Shown piece by piece: positions 47,023 to 58,318 of a stretch of DNA of 64,000 nucleotides. This DNA is from Burkholderiales bacterium (lineage in GTDB: Bacteria; Pseudomonadota; Gammaproteobacteria; Burkholderiales; Burkholderiaceae_E). Every line of letters begins with the position of its first letter. The first letter of the stretch is position 1. The notes under the pieces were generated by a model that saw only the letters and a program-made list of their open reading frames with translations, ran no database searches and was not told the DNA's origin. The translations under genes and the position numbers were made by a program. The DNA is taken from positions 73,549-137,548 of the forward strand of contig JAPLQF010000006.1 in assembly GCA_026399875.1 (NCBI GenBank). Reading direction: 5' to 3'.

Positions 47023-48000
47023 TCAGCGCCGCGAACGGGCGCGCGGGTGGGCGGCATCATAGACCGCCGCCAGCCGCTGGAAGTCGAGCGAGGTGTAGAC
47101 CTGGGTGGTGGCGATGCTGGCATGGCCGAGCAATTCCTGAACGGCACGCAGATCGCCACTTGATTGAAGCAGGTGGCTCGCAAAGGAATGACGAAGCACA
47201 TGCGGATGGACCTGCGAGGGCACGCCGCGCTCGATGGCCATGCGCCCGATCAGCCGCTGAACCGCCCGGGCGCCCAGTCGGGGGCCACGACTCGACAGAA
47301 AGAGTGCATGCGGATCGGCGCCCGGATGCCCTGCCAGCCAGCCACTGCGACAGGCAAGCCAGGCATCGAGCGCGGCCAGCGCCGGCGCGCCGACCGGCAC
47401 TGTTCGGCGCTTGCCGCCCTTGCCGCGCACCAGCACCTCGGCTTCACCGCGGGACAGCCAGCTGCTCGAACGGTAGGCGCTTGTCTCGACATAAACCGCA
47501 TCCAGCCCGATCAGCTCCGACAGCCTCAGTCCGCTCGAATAGAGCAGCTCGACGATCGCCTGATCGCGCAGGACCTCGAACTCGCCGGCAGGCGGCGCCG
47601 CGAGCCTGCCATCGGCCACGGGTGCCGCAACCATTCGCATCGCAATATCCGGCAGCAGCGCCTTGGGCAACCGGCGCGGACGTCGCGGTGCCCGAACGCC
47701 TCGCGCAGGATTGGTCGCGAGTTCGCCATTGGCGGCCAGCCAGTCGAAAAATCCGCGCCAGGCCGACAGGCGACGGGCAATCGAGGTGGCCGCAAGGCCG
47801 TCGCGCGAGGCCGCAGCCACCCAGCGGCGCACATCGGGTTCGACAATGTCGGTCCAGGCACGACCATCGGCCAGACCAGCGAGCACCGTCAGCTCGCGCC
47901 GGTAGCCGTCGAGCGTTCGGGGCGAGTAGCCGCGCTCGGTCTGAAGACGAAGCAGATAGGCGTCGATGGCCTGTGCAGGCGTCATCGACGCTGCGCTCAT
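47023..48000 (-). CDS. xerC: Tyrosine recombinase XerC
   Basis: Chromosome-dimer resolving recombinase. The 325-residue protein has the N-terminal SAM-like DNA-clamp domain (about 5-95, YLLRLQTERGYSPRTLDGYRREL) and a catalytic domain with R in YSSGLRLSELIGLD, K in VRGKGGKRRTVPVG, HPHVLRHSFASHLL (H and R), LLGHASIATTQVYTSL (H and the nucleophile Tyr). Start ATG 48000 overlaps the DUF484 stop as ATGA. Position after dapF-DUF484 is conserved in proteobacteria, and no phage or integron genes are nearby, which supports XerC over an element-borne integrase. Confidence 0.95.
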   Translation of the reverse strand: MSAASMTPAQAIDAYLLRLQTERGYSPRTLDGYRRELTVLAGLADGRAWTDIVEPDVRRWVAAASRDGLAATSIARRLSAWRGFFDWLAANGELATNPARGVRAPRRPRRLPKALLPDIAMRMVAAPVADGRLAAPPAGEFEVLRDQAIVELLYSSGLRLSELIGLDAVYVETSAYRSSSWLSRGEAEVLVRGKGGKRRTVPVGAPALAALDAWLACRSGWLAGHPGADPHALFLSSRGPRLGARAVQRLIGRMAIERGVPSQVHPHVLRHSFASHLLQSSGDLRAVQELLGHASIATTQVYTSLDFQRLAAVYDAAHPRARSRR

Positions 48001-48668
48001 GCGAGCAGCCGCGACAGGGCAGCGCTGGCGGTTTCGGCGATCCGCTCGAGATAGGCGGTGCCCATCGAGGCCTGGAAACGCGCCGGGTCGGGCGAGCCAA
48101 GCACCAGCAATCCGAAAGATTCGGGGGCGGCACCCACCCGCATCGGCAGCAAGGCCAGCGAGCGGGTCTGCGACCCACCGGCAGCAAGCCAGGCCGCCTC
48201 GGGCACCTCGGCGTTCAGGCCGCAATAAGGCTGGCGCAGGTCGTCGATCCGGGTGTGGATCGTCGCCGGCACCTCGGCGGCACAGGCAAGCGACTGGTGC
48301 ACCTCGGGCAGCCGCCACAGGCGCAGCGCCACCTGCGGCACCGAGAAGCCGACTGCCAGCCCGTCGGTCACGATCGCGGGCAGACGGCGCAGATCGCGCT
48401 CACGCAGCAGATCGCGTGTCCAGCGCTGCAGTCGCTCGCCGATCGCATCGTTCTCGCGGCCGATGCGGATCAGGTCGGCCAGGCGCATCTCGAGCACCTT
48501 GTGCTTTTCGCGCAGCACATCGACCTGCCGCTCGACCAGCGAGACCGCCCGGCCGCCATGCGGATGCGGCACGGTCACCGACGCCAGCAACTCGGCATGG
48601 ACGTCGAAAAAGCTCGGGTTGTCGCGCAGGTACTGGGCAACCGTGTCGCCGCTGATCGGGCTTGTCAT
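47997..48668 (-). CDS. DUF484 (GAF-like) protein
   Basis: A 223-residue cytosolic protein with [47 protein letters not shown] at the N-terminus, a coiled coil ([25 protein letters not shown]) and a GAF-like domain (about 95-220). This is the DUF484/YigA family, always found between dapF and xerC. Function not established. Coupled to both neighbours by ATGA overlaps (48668/48665 and 48000/47997). Confidence 0.92.
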   Translation of the reverse strand: MTSPISGDTVAQYLRDNPSFFDVHAELLASVTVPHPHGGRAVSLVERQVDVLREKHKVLEMRLADLIRIGRENDAIGERLQRWTRDLLRERDLRRLPAIVTDGLAVGFSVPQVALRLWRLPEVHQSLACAAEVPATIHTRIDDLRQPYCGLNAEVPEAAWLAAGGSQTRSLALLPMRVGAAPESFGLLVLGSPDPARFQASMGTAYLERIAETASAALSRLLA

Positions 48669-49552
48669 GTCGGTGTTTCCAAGAGAGGTGATGCCGCCAC
48701 CGCCGCATCGAGGTCGATTTCGCCGGTAAAAACCGATTCGGCAGGTCCGGTCATCTGAACATTGCCGCCCTGCCATTCGATGGTGAGCAAGCCGCCGCGG
48801 GTGACGACATCGACCCGGGGCCCGAGCAGACCGCGCCGGATACCGGCCACCACCGCGGCGCAGGCGCCACTGCCGCAGGCCAGGGTTTCGCCCGAACCGC
48901 GCTCGAAGACGCGCAGCCTGATCCGGCCCGGCGACACCACCTGCATGAAGCCGGCGTTGACCCGACGCGCAAATCGCTGATGCGACTCGATCAGCGGACC
49001 TTCGCTTGCGACCGGCGCGGTATCGACATCGGCCACCACCTGCACAGCATGCGGATTGCCCATCGAGACCACCGACATCAGGCGCTCTGCGCCAGGCAAG
49101 GCCAGCGGCCAGAGCTGATCAAGGCCTTGCGCAACAGGTGTCAGACCCCTGCTGTCAAACGGCACGCGCGAGGGATCGAGCACCGGCTCGCCCATATCGA
49201 CCGTGACCCGGCCGTCGTCTTCAAATCGCGGCACGATGATCCCGCCCTGGGTACGAACCCGGATCGCACGCGCATCGGTGAGGCCCTGATCACGCACGAA
49301 ACGGACGAAGCAGCGAGCGCCGTTGCCGCACTGCTCGACTTCGGCGCCGTCAGCATTGAAGATGCGATAGACGAAATCGACATCCGGCCCATCGGACGCC
49401 TCGACCAGCAGCAACTGATCGGCGCCCACACCAAAGTGCCGATCAGCCAGCTGTCGCCACTGCTGCGTTGTCAGATCGATCTTCTGGCGCACGCCGTCGA
49501 GCATCACGAAATCGTTGCCCGCGCCCTGCATCTTGGTGAACTTGAGCTTCAT
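48665..49552 (-). CDS. dapF: Diaminopimelate epimerase
   Basis: Cofactor-free racemisation of LL- to meso-diaminopimelate for lysine and peptidoglycan. The 295-residue protein begins [20 protein letters not shown], with active-site Cys in [12 protein letters not shown] and the second in [24 protein letters not shown] and [11 protein letters not shown] are also present. ATG 49552 gives the canonical start; an upstream TTG at 49570 would add six residues. Follows lpxL by 70 bases. Confidence 0.96.
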   Translation of the reverse strand: MKLKFTKMQGAGNDFVMLDGVRQKIDLTTQQWRQLADRHFGVGADQLLLVEASDGPDVDFVYRIFNADGAEVEQCGNGARCFVRFVRDQGLTDARAIRVRTQGGIIVPRFEDDGRVTVDMGEPVLDPSRVPFDSRGLTPVAQGLDQLWPLALPGAERLMSVVSMGNPHAVQVVADVDTAPVASEGPLIESHQRFARRVNAGFMQVVSPGRIRLRVFERGSGETLACGSGACAAVVAGIRRGLLGPRVDVVTRGGLLTIEWQGGNVQMTGPAESVFTGEIDLDAAVAASPLLETPT

Positions 49553-49622
49553 CGAAGGATTATCACTCAATCACCCGGCGACCCGGTGCCTGACGATGCC
49601 AACCGAAGGCAGCTGCCAGGAC

Positions 49623-50564
49623 TCAATCGGCATAGAACGAGGCCTCACCCGGCGGGCGCGTCTTGAAGCGCTTGTGCGACCAGAGATACTGGGCCGGCGC
49701 TTCGCGCACACGGTCCTCGATGAAGGCATTCATGCGCCGGGTGGCGGCTTCGATGTCGTCGCCCGGAAAGTCCTGCCAGGGCGGATAAAACCGGCCCACA
49801 TAACCGTCCGGGGTCATGTGGATCACGAAAGGCAGCACGACCGCGCCGGTCATGGCGGCCAGCCGGGCGGTGCCGGTCACCGTCGCCGCCTGCACGCCGA
49901 AAAAAGGCACGAAGATCGCGTCGCGGGGGCCCAGATCAAGGTCGGGCAGGTAGTAGCAAGGCAGCCCCTTGCGGATCAGCTTGACCGCCGAACGCACGCC
50001 CTGCTGGCGCGACAGCACCACACCGTCGGAAAAGCGCTTGCGGGCGGCCAGCATCGCGGCATCGAGCACCGGGTTTTTCTGGCGCTGATACATGGTCACG
50101 AACCCCGACTCCATCGACAGGCGGGTGCCGCCGGCATCGAGCCCGACAAAGTGGGGCGCGAGGATGATCATCGGGCGGCCGAGGTATTCGAGAAAAATCG
50201 ACTGGTTTTCGATGGTCACCAGCCGCCGGATACGCTCGGGCTTGCCGTACCACATGATGAAGCGCTCGAGGATGCTGCGGGTGAACCACTGGAAATGCTC
50301 GCGACCCACCCTTCGACACTCGCGCTCGCTCCAGTGCGGAAAGCACAGTCGCAGATTGATCAGCGTGACCCGTCGCCTCGGGACAGCCAACCACCACACC
50401 AGCGTGCCCAGCCCACCGCCCAGCGGGCGCAGGACGCTCAGAGGCAGCAGTGACAGCCCCCTCAGGAGCCGCAGCAGGCCCTTCAGGAGCAGATGCCCCG
50501 GCGGCATCGGCGCAGCCGGTTGCGGTGCCTCGGCGGGTGACACCCGAGCTGTCGGATCGCTCAT
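49623..50564 (-). CDS. Lipid A late acyltransferase (LpxL/HtrB family), first copy
   Basis: A 313-residue inner-membrane acyltransferase that adds a secondary acyl chain to lipid A precursors. A proline-rich leader and one anchor (about 35-60) precede RRRVTLINLRLCFPHWSERE, the catalytic motif LAPHFVGLDAGG (H-x4-D), MYQRQKNPVLD, RQQGVRSAVKLIRKG and LPDLDLGPRDAIFVPFFG, and the end TRPPGEASFYAD. All match LpxL. It overlaps the other acyltransferase by ATGA, so the two are translated together; which acyl position each fills cannot be told. Confidence 0.92.
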   Translation of the reverse strand: MSDPTARVSPAEAPQPAAPMPPGHLLLKGLLRLLRGLSLLPLSVLRPLGGGLGTLVWWLAVPRRRVTLINLRLCFPHWSERECRRVGREHFQWFTRSILERFIMWYGKPERIRRLVTIENQSIFLEYLGRPMIILAPHFVGLDAGGTRLSMESGFVTMYQRQKNPVLDAAMLAARKRFSDGVVLSRQQGVRSAVKLIRKGLPCYYLPDLDLGPRDAIFVPFFGVQAATVTGTARLAAMTGAVVLPFVIHMTPDGYVGRFYPPWQDFPGDDIEAATRRMNAFIEDRVREAPAQYLWSHKRFKTRPPGEASFYAD

Positions 50565-51409
50565 GACGGAACCCGGTCTGCGGCCGCCGGCGGCGCCCCC
50601 GAACGCGGTGCGTCCTTGTAGCGGTTGTAGCCCCAGAAATACTGGTCGGGCACACGGCGGATCAGTGCCTCCATGGCGCGATTGACCGCCTCGGGGCTCG
50701 CGTCGCCCTCCAGCGGCTCGATTCTCACCACCCAGCCCTTGCCCGGCGCCAGCCGCTCACTGTGAGCAATCAGGACCGGTGCGCCGGTCAGCCTGGCCAG
50801 CCGCTGCGGCAGGGTCATGGTGTAGGCCGGACGGCCGAAAAACGGCGCCCAGACACCGTCACCGTCAGTGGGCACCTGGTCGGGCAGGATGCCAACGCAC
50901 TCGCGCCTGCGCAGGGCCCGCAACAGGCCACGTACCCCGGCACCGCTGGCCGGCACCGGCACCAGGCCGGGCGCCTTCCGGCCGGTCTCGACCAGATGCC
51001 TGACCGCCTTGATGCGCGGCGGCTTGTAGAGCACCGTGATCGGACCGCTGAGGGCTGCCCCGCGCGCGGCAGCCTCGAACGAGCCGATATGCGGTGTCAG
51101 GATCACCACACCTCGGCCGCCCGCTCGGGCGGCATCGAGCACCGACTGCCCCTCGATGCGGATCAGCGCCTCGACCCTCGACGGCTCGGCAAACCAGATG
51201 AAGAGCGTCTCGGTGACGCCCCGGCCGGTCTGTTCGGCGGTGCGCCTGAGCCGGCCGGTATCAAAGAGACCGGCAAGCTCAAGGTTCTCGCTCGATTTGC
51301 GCCGGAATCCCGATGACACCCTCAAGGCGATGCGCCCGGCCGATGCACCGGCCCCCTGCAGCCAGGCCAGCGGCAGGTGGGCAAGCATTCGGGCGATCCA
51401 GACCAGCAT
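50561..51409 (-). CDS. Lipid A late acyltransferase (LpxL/HtrB family), second copy
   Basis: A 282-residue paralogue of the following gene, with an N-terminal anchor (LAHLPLAWLQGAGASAGRIAL), NLELAGLF, the catalytic motif LTPHIGSFEAAARG (H-x4-E instead of H-x4-D), LYKPPRIKAV, RGLLRALRRRECVGILPDQVP, WAPFFGRPAYT and YFWGYNRYK near the end. The Glu variant is common in this subgroup. First gene of the leftward operon ending in rlmI and divergent from metK. Confidence 0.92.
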   Translation of the reverse strand: MLVWIARMLAHLPLAWLQGAGASAGRIALRVSSGFRRKSSENLELAGLFDTGRLRRTAEQTGRGVTETLFIWFAEPSRVEALIRIEGQSVLDAARAGGRGVVILTPHIGSFEAAARGAALSGPITVLYKPPRIKAVRHLVETGRKAPGLVPVPASGAGVRGLLRALRRRECVGILPDQVPTDGDGVWAPFFGRPAYTMTLPQRLARLTGAPVLIAHSERLAPGKGWVVRIEPLEGDASPEAVNRAMEALIRRVPDQYFWGYNRYKDAPRSGAPPAAADRVPS

Positions 51410-51469
51410 CGTGTGATTTACGCCATAAACCGTGACCTGTTGCGCAGACGGCGCCCCGATCAGTCGGGC

Positions 51470-51637
51470 TATACTTTTCGGACCGCCGAGTTAATCCGGA
51501 CAACTTGCAGGGCGGCTGACAAATTCTGCTAAAGCGTCGCTGCTTCTCCCGAAGATGGCTACGCCGAAAGGCCGCGTGATCAGGACGACGTCCCGACTGC
51601 GGCTGTGTCCCATTCACCATCTGCTGGAGTGCTCATC
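51470..51637 (+). promoter_or_regulatory. metK promoter -10 and structured leader
   Basis: TATACT at 51470-51475 is a good -10 candidate, giving a leader of about 155 bases before metK. The leader holds a nested hairpin: GCCGC at 51571-51575 pairs with GCGGC at 51599-51603, enclosing GGAC-GAC-GTCC at 51583-51593. No known SAM-riboswitch core was recognised. GGAG nine bases before the ATG is the ribosome site. Confidence 0.45.
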
Positions 51638-52804
<1,167 letters not shown>

Positions 52805-52856
52805 CATTTTTCACACCAGCCATCGGAATCTCACAGCGCGGTCATCGTGCTGTGGC

Positions 52857-52862
52857 TATAAT
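52857..52862 (+). promoter_or_regulatory. ahcY -10 promoter element
   Basis: A perfect TATAAT, seven bases before the start of the SAH riboswitch fold, so transcription would begin close to its first paired base. A -35 match is weak. Confidence 0.65.
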
Positions 52863-52868
52863 CCGGCC

Positions 52869-52950
52869 AGCTGAGGGGCGCTGCGACCTGTCAGGGCCTC
52901 CCAAACGGCCCGCGAAACAGGCCAGGCTCAGCGATCACAACTGCGCTCGC
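52869..52950 (+). promoter_or_regulatory. S-adenosylhomocysteine (SAH) riboswitch
   Basis: The sequence shows the SAH riboswitch core: GAGGGGCGCTGCGACC (52873-52888), GCCAGGCTCAG (52921-52931) and AACTGCGCTCGC (52939-52950). P1 pairs GCTGAG (52870-52875) with CTCAGC (52927-52932); P2 pairs CCTGT (52887-52891) with ACAGG (52917-52921); an apical stem pairs GGGCC (52894-52898) with GGCCC (52907-52911). The pseudoknot would join GGGCGC (52876-52881) to GCGCTC (52943-52948). SAH binding is known to raise expression of ahcY-type genes. The terminator that begins inside the pseudoknot strand explains how. Confidence 0.88.
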
Positions 52951-52985
52951 AACCGACTCTGTCGTTTGCGGGCGTTTTGTTTTTC
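52948..52985 (+). terminator. Riboswitch-controlled intrinsic terminator
   Basis: CGCAACCGAC (52948-52957) pairs with GTCGTTTGCG (52961-52970) with one mismatch, followed by GGCGTTTTGTTTTT. The first three bases of the stem are also the end of the SAH pseudoknot strand, so ligand binding should compete with the terminator and let transcription into ahcY proceed. Confidence 0.8.
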
Positions 52986-53080
52986 CGGGTGGCCACTTCG
53001 GCATCGCTGCGGACAAGCACTGCGCTCACCCTTCAAACCTGCGCTGCCTGCAGCGCGCTTTTGCATTGGAGCGAATCACG

Positions 53081-54485
<1,405 letters not shown>

Positions 54486-54502
<17 letters not shown>

Positions 54503-55298
54503 TGTCTTGAGCCGGGTCGACGTCGAACTGGTTGCACGGGGGCTCGCGCCCTCGCGCACCGCAGCGCAAAGGCTGATTGCCGACGGTGCGGTTTTCACCG
54601 CACCAGGCAAACGGATCGAGCGGCCGGCGCAGCAGGTCGGCGAGCACGACGAACTGTGGGTCGAAGCCTCGGACGAAACCCGCTTCGTCTCACGAGCCGG
54701 CGCCAAGCTCGCCCATGCGCTGGCGGCCACCGGGATCGACCCGGTTGGGCTGGTTGCACTTGATCTCGGCATGTCGACCGGCGGTTTTGCCGATTGCCTG
54801 CTGCAGGCCGGCGCGACACGCGTCATCGGAATCGAGGTCGGGCATGACCAACTCCATCCCCGCCTGCGGGGTGACTCGCGGGTGATTTGCCTCGAGCGCA
54901 CCAACCTGCGCGACGTCACACCGGCCCTGCTGTCCGAACGGATCGATCACCTGCCGCCCGAAGGGTTTGCCCTGGCAGTCGCCGACCTCTCTTTCATTTC
55001 GCTCACCAAAGTCATGCCAGCCATCGATGCCCTTCTCGCCCCCGGCGCCACCGCTCTGCTGCTGATCAAGCCGCAGTTCGAAGTGGGGCCGGGTACCATC
55101 GACCGGCGTGGCATCGTCATCGACCCGCAGGCCCGCCGACGCGCGATCGATGAGGTCATCGCCTGCGCGCAGGCGCTGCGCTGGTCGGTGATTCAGACCG
55201 TCGAAAGCGCCCTGCCCGGCACCGACGGCAATCTCGAAACCTTTCTCCATGTCAGCGTGTCCAGACCGAAAACGCTGCCCGATGAGGCCCCTCCATGA
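54486..55298 (+). CDS. tlyA: TlyA family rRNA methyltransferase/hemolysin-like protein
   Basis: A 270-residue protein with an N-terminal S4 RNA-binding domain ([27 protein letters not shown], about 9-65) and an FtsJ-like methyltransferase domain: [58 protein letters not shown] and [10 protein letters not shown]. TlyA proteins 2'-O-methylate ribosomal RNA in some bacteria; the target here is unproven. Being a SAM user it fits the methyl-cycle operon. Overlaps ahcY by 17 bases and metF by ATGA. Confidence 0.92.
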
Positions 55299-56134
55299 AC
55301 CCACGCTCGACCGACGTCAGCTTCGAATTTTTCCCGCCGAACACCCCTGAAGGCCTGCAAAAGCTGCGCGACACCCGACAACAGTTGGCCGCGCTCAACC
55401 CCGGCTTTTTCAGCGTCACCTACGGCGCAGGCGGTGCGACCCGCGACAAGTCGCTGGGTGTGGTCGATGAAATCGCGGCAGAAGGGCATGCGGTGGCGCC
55501 GCATCTGTCGTGCGTCGGCGCGACCCGCGACAGCGTCGCCGAACTGCTCGATCGCTGGCGCAACAGTGGCATCCGCAAGCTGGTGGCACTGCGCGGCGAC
55601 CTGCCCTCGGGCATGGTCGATGCCGGTGAATTCCGCTATGCCAGCGATCTGGTCGAATTCGTGCGCAGCCACAGTGGCGACTGGTTTCACATCGAAGTCG
55701 CCGCTTATCCCGAGGTCCATCCGCAGGCGAGCTCACCGCAGGCCGACCTGAACGCCTTCGTCGCCAAGGTCTCGGCGGGCGCCGACTCGGCAATCACGCA
55801 ATACTTCTTCAATGGCGACGCCTATTTCCGCTTCGTCGATGCAGCCCATGCAGCCGGGGTGAGCGTGCCGATCGTGCCGGGCATCATGCCGATCACCAAT
55901 TACACGCAGCTCGCCCGGTTTTCGGATGCCTGCGGCGCAGAGATCCCCCGCTGGATGCGTCTGCGCCTGGCGGCCTTCGCCGACGACACCGCCTCGCTGC
56001 GGGCTTTCGGCCACGATGTGGTGAGCGCACTGTGCGCAAGGCTGCTCGATGGCGGTGCACCCGGCATCCATTTCTACACGCTGAATCAGGCCGGGCCGAG
56101 TCGCGCCCTGTGGCAATCCATCCGGGCGAGTTAA
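55295..56134 (+). CDS. metF: Methylenetetrahydrofolate reductase
   Basis: FAD enzyme reducing 5,10-methylene-THF to 5-methyl-THF for methionine synthesis. The 279-residue protein has VSFEFFPPNTPEG, SVTYGAGGATRDK, HLSCVGATR, LVALRGDLPSG, AAYPEVHPQA, ADSAITQYFFN and IVPGIMPITNYTQL, ending in GIHFYTLNQAGPS. Standard MetF length. Coupled to tlyA by ATGA, completing a riboswitch-led ahcY-tlyA-metF operon. Confidence 0.97.
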   Translation: MNPRSTDVSFEFFPPNTPEGLQKLRDTRQQLAALNPGFFSVTYGAGGATRDKSLGVVDEIAAEGHAVAPHLSCVGATRDSVAELLDRWRNSGIRKLVALRGDLPSGMVDAGEFRYASDLVEFVRSHSGDWFHIEVAAYPEVHPQASSPQADLNAFVAKVSAGADSAITQYFFNGDAYFRFVDAAHAAGVSVPIVPGIMPITNYTQLARFSDACGAEIPRWMRLRLAAFADDTASLRAFGHDVVSALCARLLDGGAPGIHFYTLNQAGPSRALWQSIRAS

Positions 56135-56330
56135 ACACCAATGAGACGAAGTCTGCCGCCTGTTCCTGCGTTGACGTCCGCCCGTCGGACCACCGCAAAA
56201 CTCTCTGGCCGTCCGGCGGGCGCGCATTAACACCAAGATACTGGATTGGATAGCCTTTTACGCATCAGGAACTTGGAAGCTGCAGGTATCAGCCCGGCGG
56301 CCGATGTGTCGAGGTAAGGAAATCCCTGGA
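56135..56330 (+). promoter_or_regulatory. Upstream region of first HD-GYP gene, shared block
   Basis: Inverted repeat CCCGTCGGAC (56181-56190) and GTCCGGCGGG (56211-56220) with one mismatch may terminate the metF transcript. The 18-base block TCTGGCCGTCCGGCGGGC (56204-56221) recurs with one change at 58202-58219, ahead of the second HD-GYP gene at a similar distance, so the upstream region was duplicated along with the gene. Confidence 0.5.
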
Positions 56331-58073
56331 GTGATCGCGAAAACAGCCCGTCGGAGCAAAACCGACAGTTCGAAGCAACAGACTGCGATAGCCCGCCGGT
56401 TGCGGGTTGCGGTATGGAATCTCGAACTGGGTCTGTTCGTGTCCGAGCTCGATCGGCCCTGGATCGACACTCCGTTTCTCCTGCAGGGTTTCCTGCTCGA
56501 CAACGACGACGATCTCGAAAATCTGCGCAATTGCTGCAAGTATGTTTACGTCGATCTCAAGCTCTCCGACGAAGCGGTTGCCGCCAAACTGAGCGAGACT
56601 GATGCGCCTGAAATTGAGCGGGTCGAACTCGCGCGCGATGCCTACGACGACGAACGGGTGGTGAAAGACGAGGCCAATCTGCCCACCTCTTCAGAGGCGG
56701 TACCGATGCAATCCGGCTTTGGGCAGGAGTCCGGCGACGGGCAGGACGAGGAGAGTGCGACCACCCTGGTCGGCCCGACGGCGATCGAGCCCCGACCCAA
56801 GCGCCAGACACGCAGCGCTCAGGCGCGCAACAACCCGCCGGTCAGCGATGAGACACGGCTGCGTTTTCTCGAGTTGGTGCGGGCAATCGCGATCGACGAG
56901 CAGAAAAACGGACGCTCATATCTCGACCGGATCTCGAACTGGTTATCTGGCCTGCTGAACCGCGACGATGCCTCAAATGACCCCCGAACGTCCACGAAGG
57001 TGAACAGTGAGCTGGATATGTCCAGCATCCTGCCGGAAGGTGCGTCGCTGACGGTCTACAAGGTCGCCGCTCCAATTGAGGTCGAGTTGCCGCGGGCCAG
57101 ACAGGCCTTCACCCAGAGCGAAAGCGTTGCGCGTGACCTCGCCAGATCCATCGAGGCAGGCCATCTCCCGGATATTCCGGCGGTGAGGGCCTGCGTCGAC
57201 AATATCGTCGACTCCATGATCGCCAACCCTGACGCCGTGATGCTCATCTCCCGGCTGCGCGATGAGGACATCAACACTTATCACCATGGCGTCAAGGTCT
57301 CGCTTTATCTGGTCGCACTCGGGCGACACCTGGGTATTCCCAAGGCACAACTGGCCGAACTCGGGCTGATCGGCATGCTGGCCGATGTCGGCAAGACCAA
57401 GCTGCCGCGCGCGCTGCTGGCCAAGCCCAGCGCGCTGTCGCCGGCGGAGTTCGAGATCGTCAAGGATCATGTCGATCTCGGGCTGGCGTCGCTCGAAGGC
57501 TCGGGCGGCCTCACGCCTGCGGTGATGCAGGGCATCGCGCAGCATCACGAGCGACTCGACGGCAGCGGCTATCCGAAGGGCCTCACGGGTGATCAGATCG
57601 GTGTTTACGGCCGCATGACCGCGATCGCCGACAGCTTCGCGGCAATGATCACGCCGCGACCCTATGCCAATGCCTCTTCGGCGCAGGAAGCCCTGCTCAA
57701 CCTCTACGAGTGGGGCGGCACCCTGTTCAGTGCCCCCATGATCGAGCAGTTCGTGCAGGCGATCGGCGTGTTCCCGGTCGGCAGCCTGGTCGAGCTCAAC
57801 AACGGCGAGGTCGCCGCAGTGGTGGCTCATAACCGTGTTCGACGGCTCGAGCCCAAGGTGCTCGTGCTGACCTCACCCGACAAATCGCCACTGGCAACAC
57901 CGATCGAACGCGACCTCTTCGAGTTGGGAAAGTCCTCGCACAATCGTCTGCGGATCACGAAAGGCGTGCGCATGAATTCATTCAATCTGTCGATTCGCGA
58001 TCACTACCTGCTCAACTATACTGCGATCAACGCGTCCGGCGCCGGAACCGATCGGCAAGACGCGTCATCGTAA
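56331..58073 (+). CDS. Degenerate HD-GYP domain protein with DUF3391, copy 1
   Basis: A 580-residue cytosolic signalling protein. N-terminal DUF3391 (about 20-85, RLRVAVWNLELGLFVSELDRP and TPFLLQGFL), an acidic variable linker, then an HD-GYP domain (about 310-500) with YHHGVKVSLYL, HHERLDGSGYP (405-415), DSFAAMITPRPYANASS. In place of the HD dyad it has LADVGK (A351, D352), so one metal-ligand histidine is missing and c-di-GMP hydrolysis is doubtful. A C-terminal extension follows (GVFPVGSLVELNNGEVAAVV). The GTG start at 56331 is supported by the paralogue, which starts at the matching codon with a similar AAGGAA-rich leader. Confidence 0.85.
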   Translation: MIAKTARRSKTDSSKQQTAIARRLRVAVWNLELGLFVSELDRPWIDTPFLLQGFLLDNDDDLENLRNCCKYVYVDLKLSDEAVAAKLSETDAPEIERVELARDAYDDERVVKDEANLPTSSEAVPMQSGFGQESGDGQDEESATTLVGPTAIEPRPKRQTRSAQARNNPPVSDETRLRFLELVRAIAIDEQKNGRSYLDRISNWLSGLLNRDDASNDPRTSTKVNSELDMSSILPEGASLTVYKVAAPIEVELPRARQAFTQSESVARDLARSIEAGHLPDIPAVRACVDNIVDSMIANPDAVMLISRLRDEDINTYHHGVKVSLYLVALGRHLGIPKAQLAELGLIGMLADVGKTKLPRALLAKPSALSPAEFEIVKDHVDLGLASLEGSGGLTPAVMQGIAQHHERLDGSGYPKGLTGDQIGVYGRMTAIADSFAAMITPRPYANASSAQEALLNLYEWGGTLFSAPMIEQFVQAIGVFPVGSLVELNNGEVAAVVAHNRVRRLEPKVLVLTSPDKSPLATPIERDLFELGKSSHNRLRITKGVRMNSFNLSIRDHYLLNYTAINASGAGTDRQDASS

Positions 58074-58318
58074 GCAGGCATCTCCGAGGCGGGTCGATCC
58101 TCATTGCAGGAAGCTTTCGACCGGACACTGGTCGAGACGCAACAATCAGGATGCCGTTCGAACCCACGATGTCGCCCATCTGTCAGGTCGACGCGAAATC
58201 TTCTGACCGTCCGGCGGGCATGCCTTAGCCATCAGGGTTGAAATAGCTAGTCTGGGCAGAGTGCGGTAATGCCGGCATTGAGGCGCTAGCCGTTTCATCG
58301 AGTCAAGGAAGACCCTGA

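Noticed and set aside
47160..48758. 532-codon plus-strand frame across xerC and DUF484
   Set aside because: Shadow, low complexity, no family resemblance.
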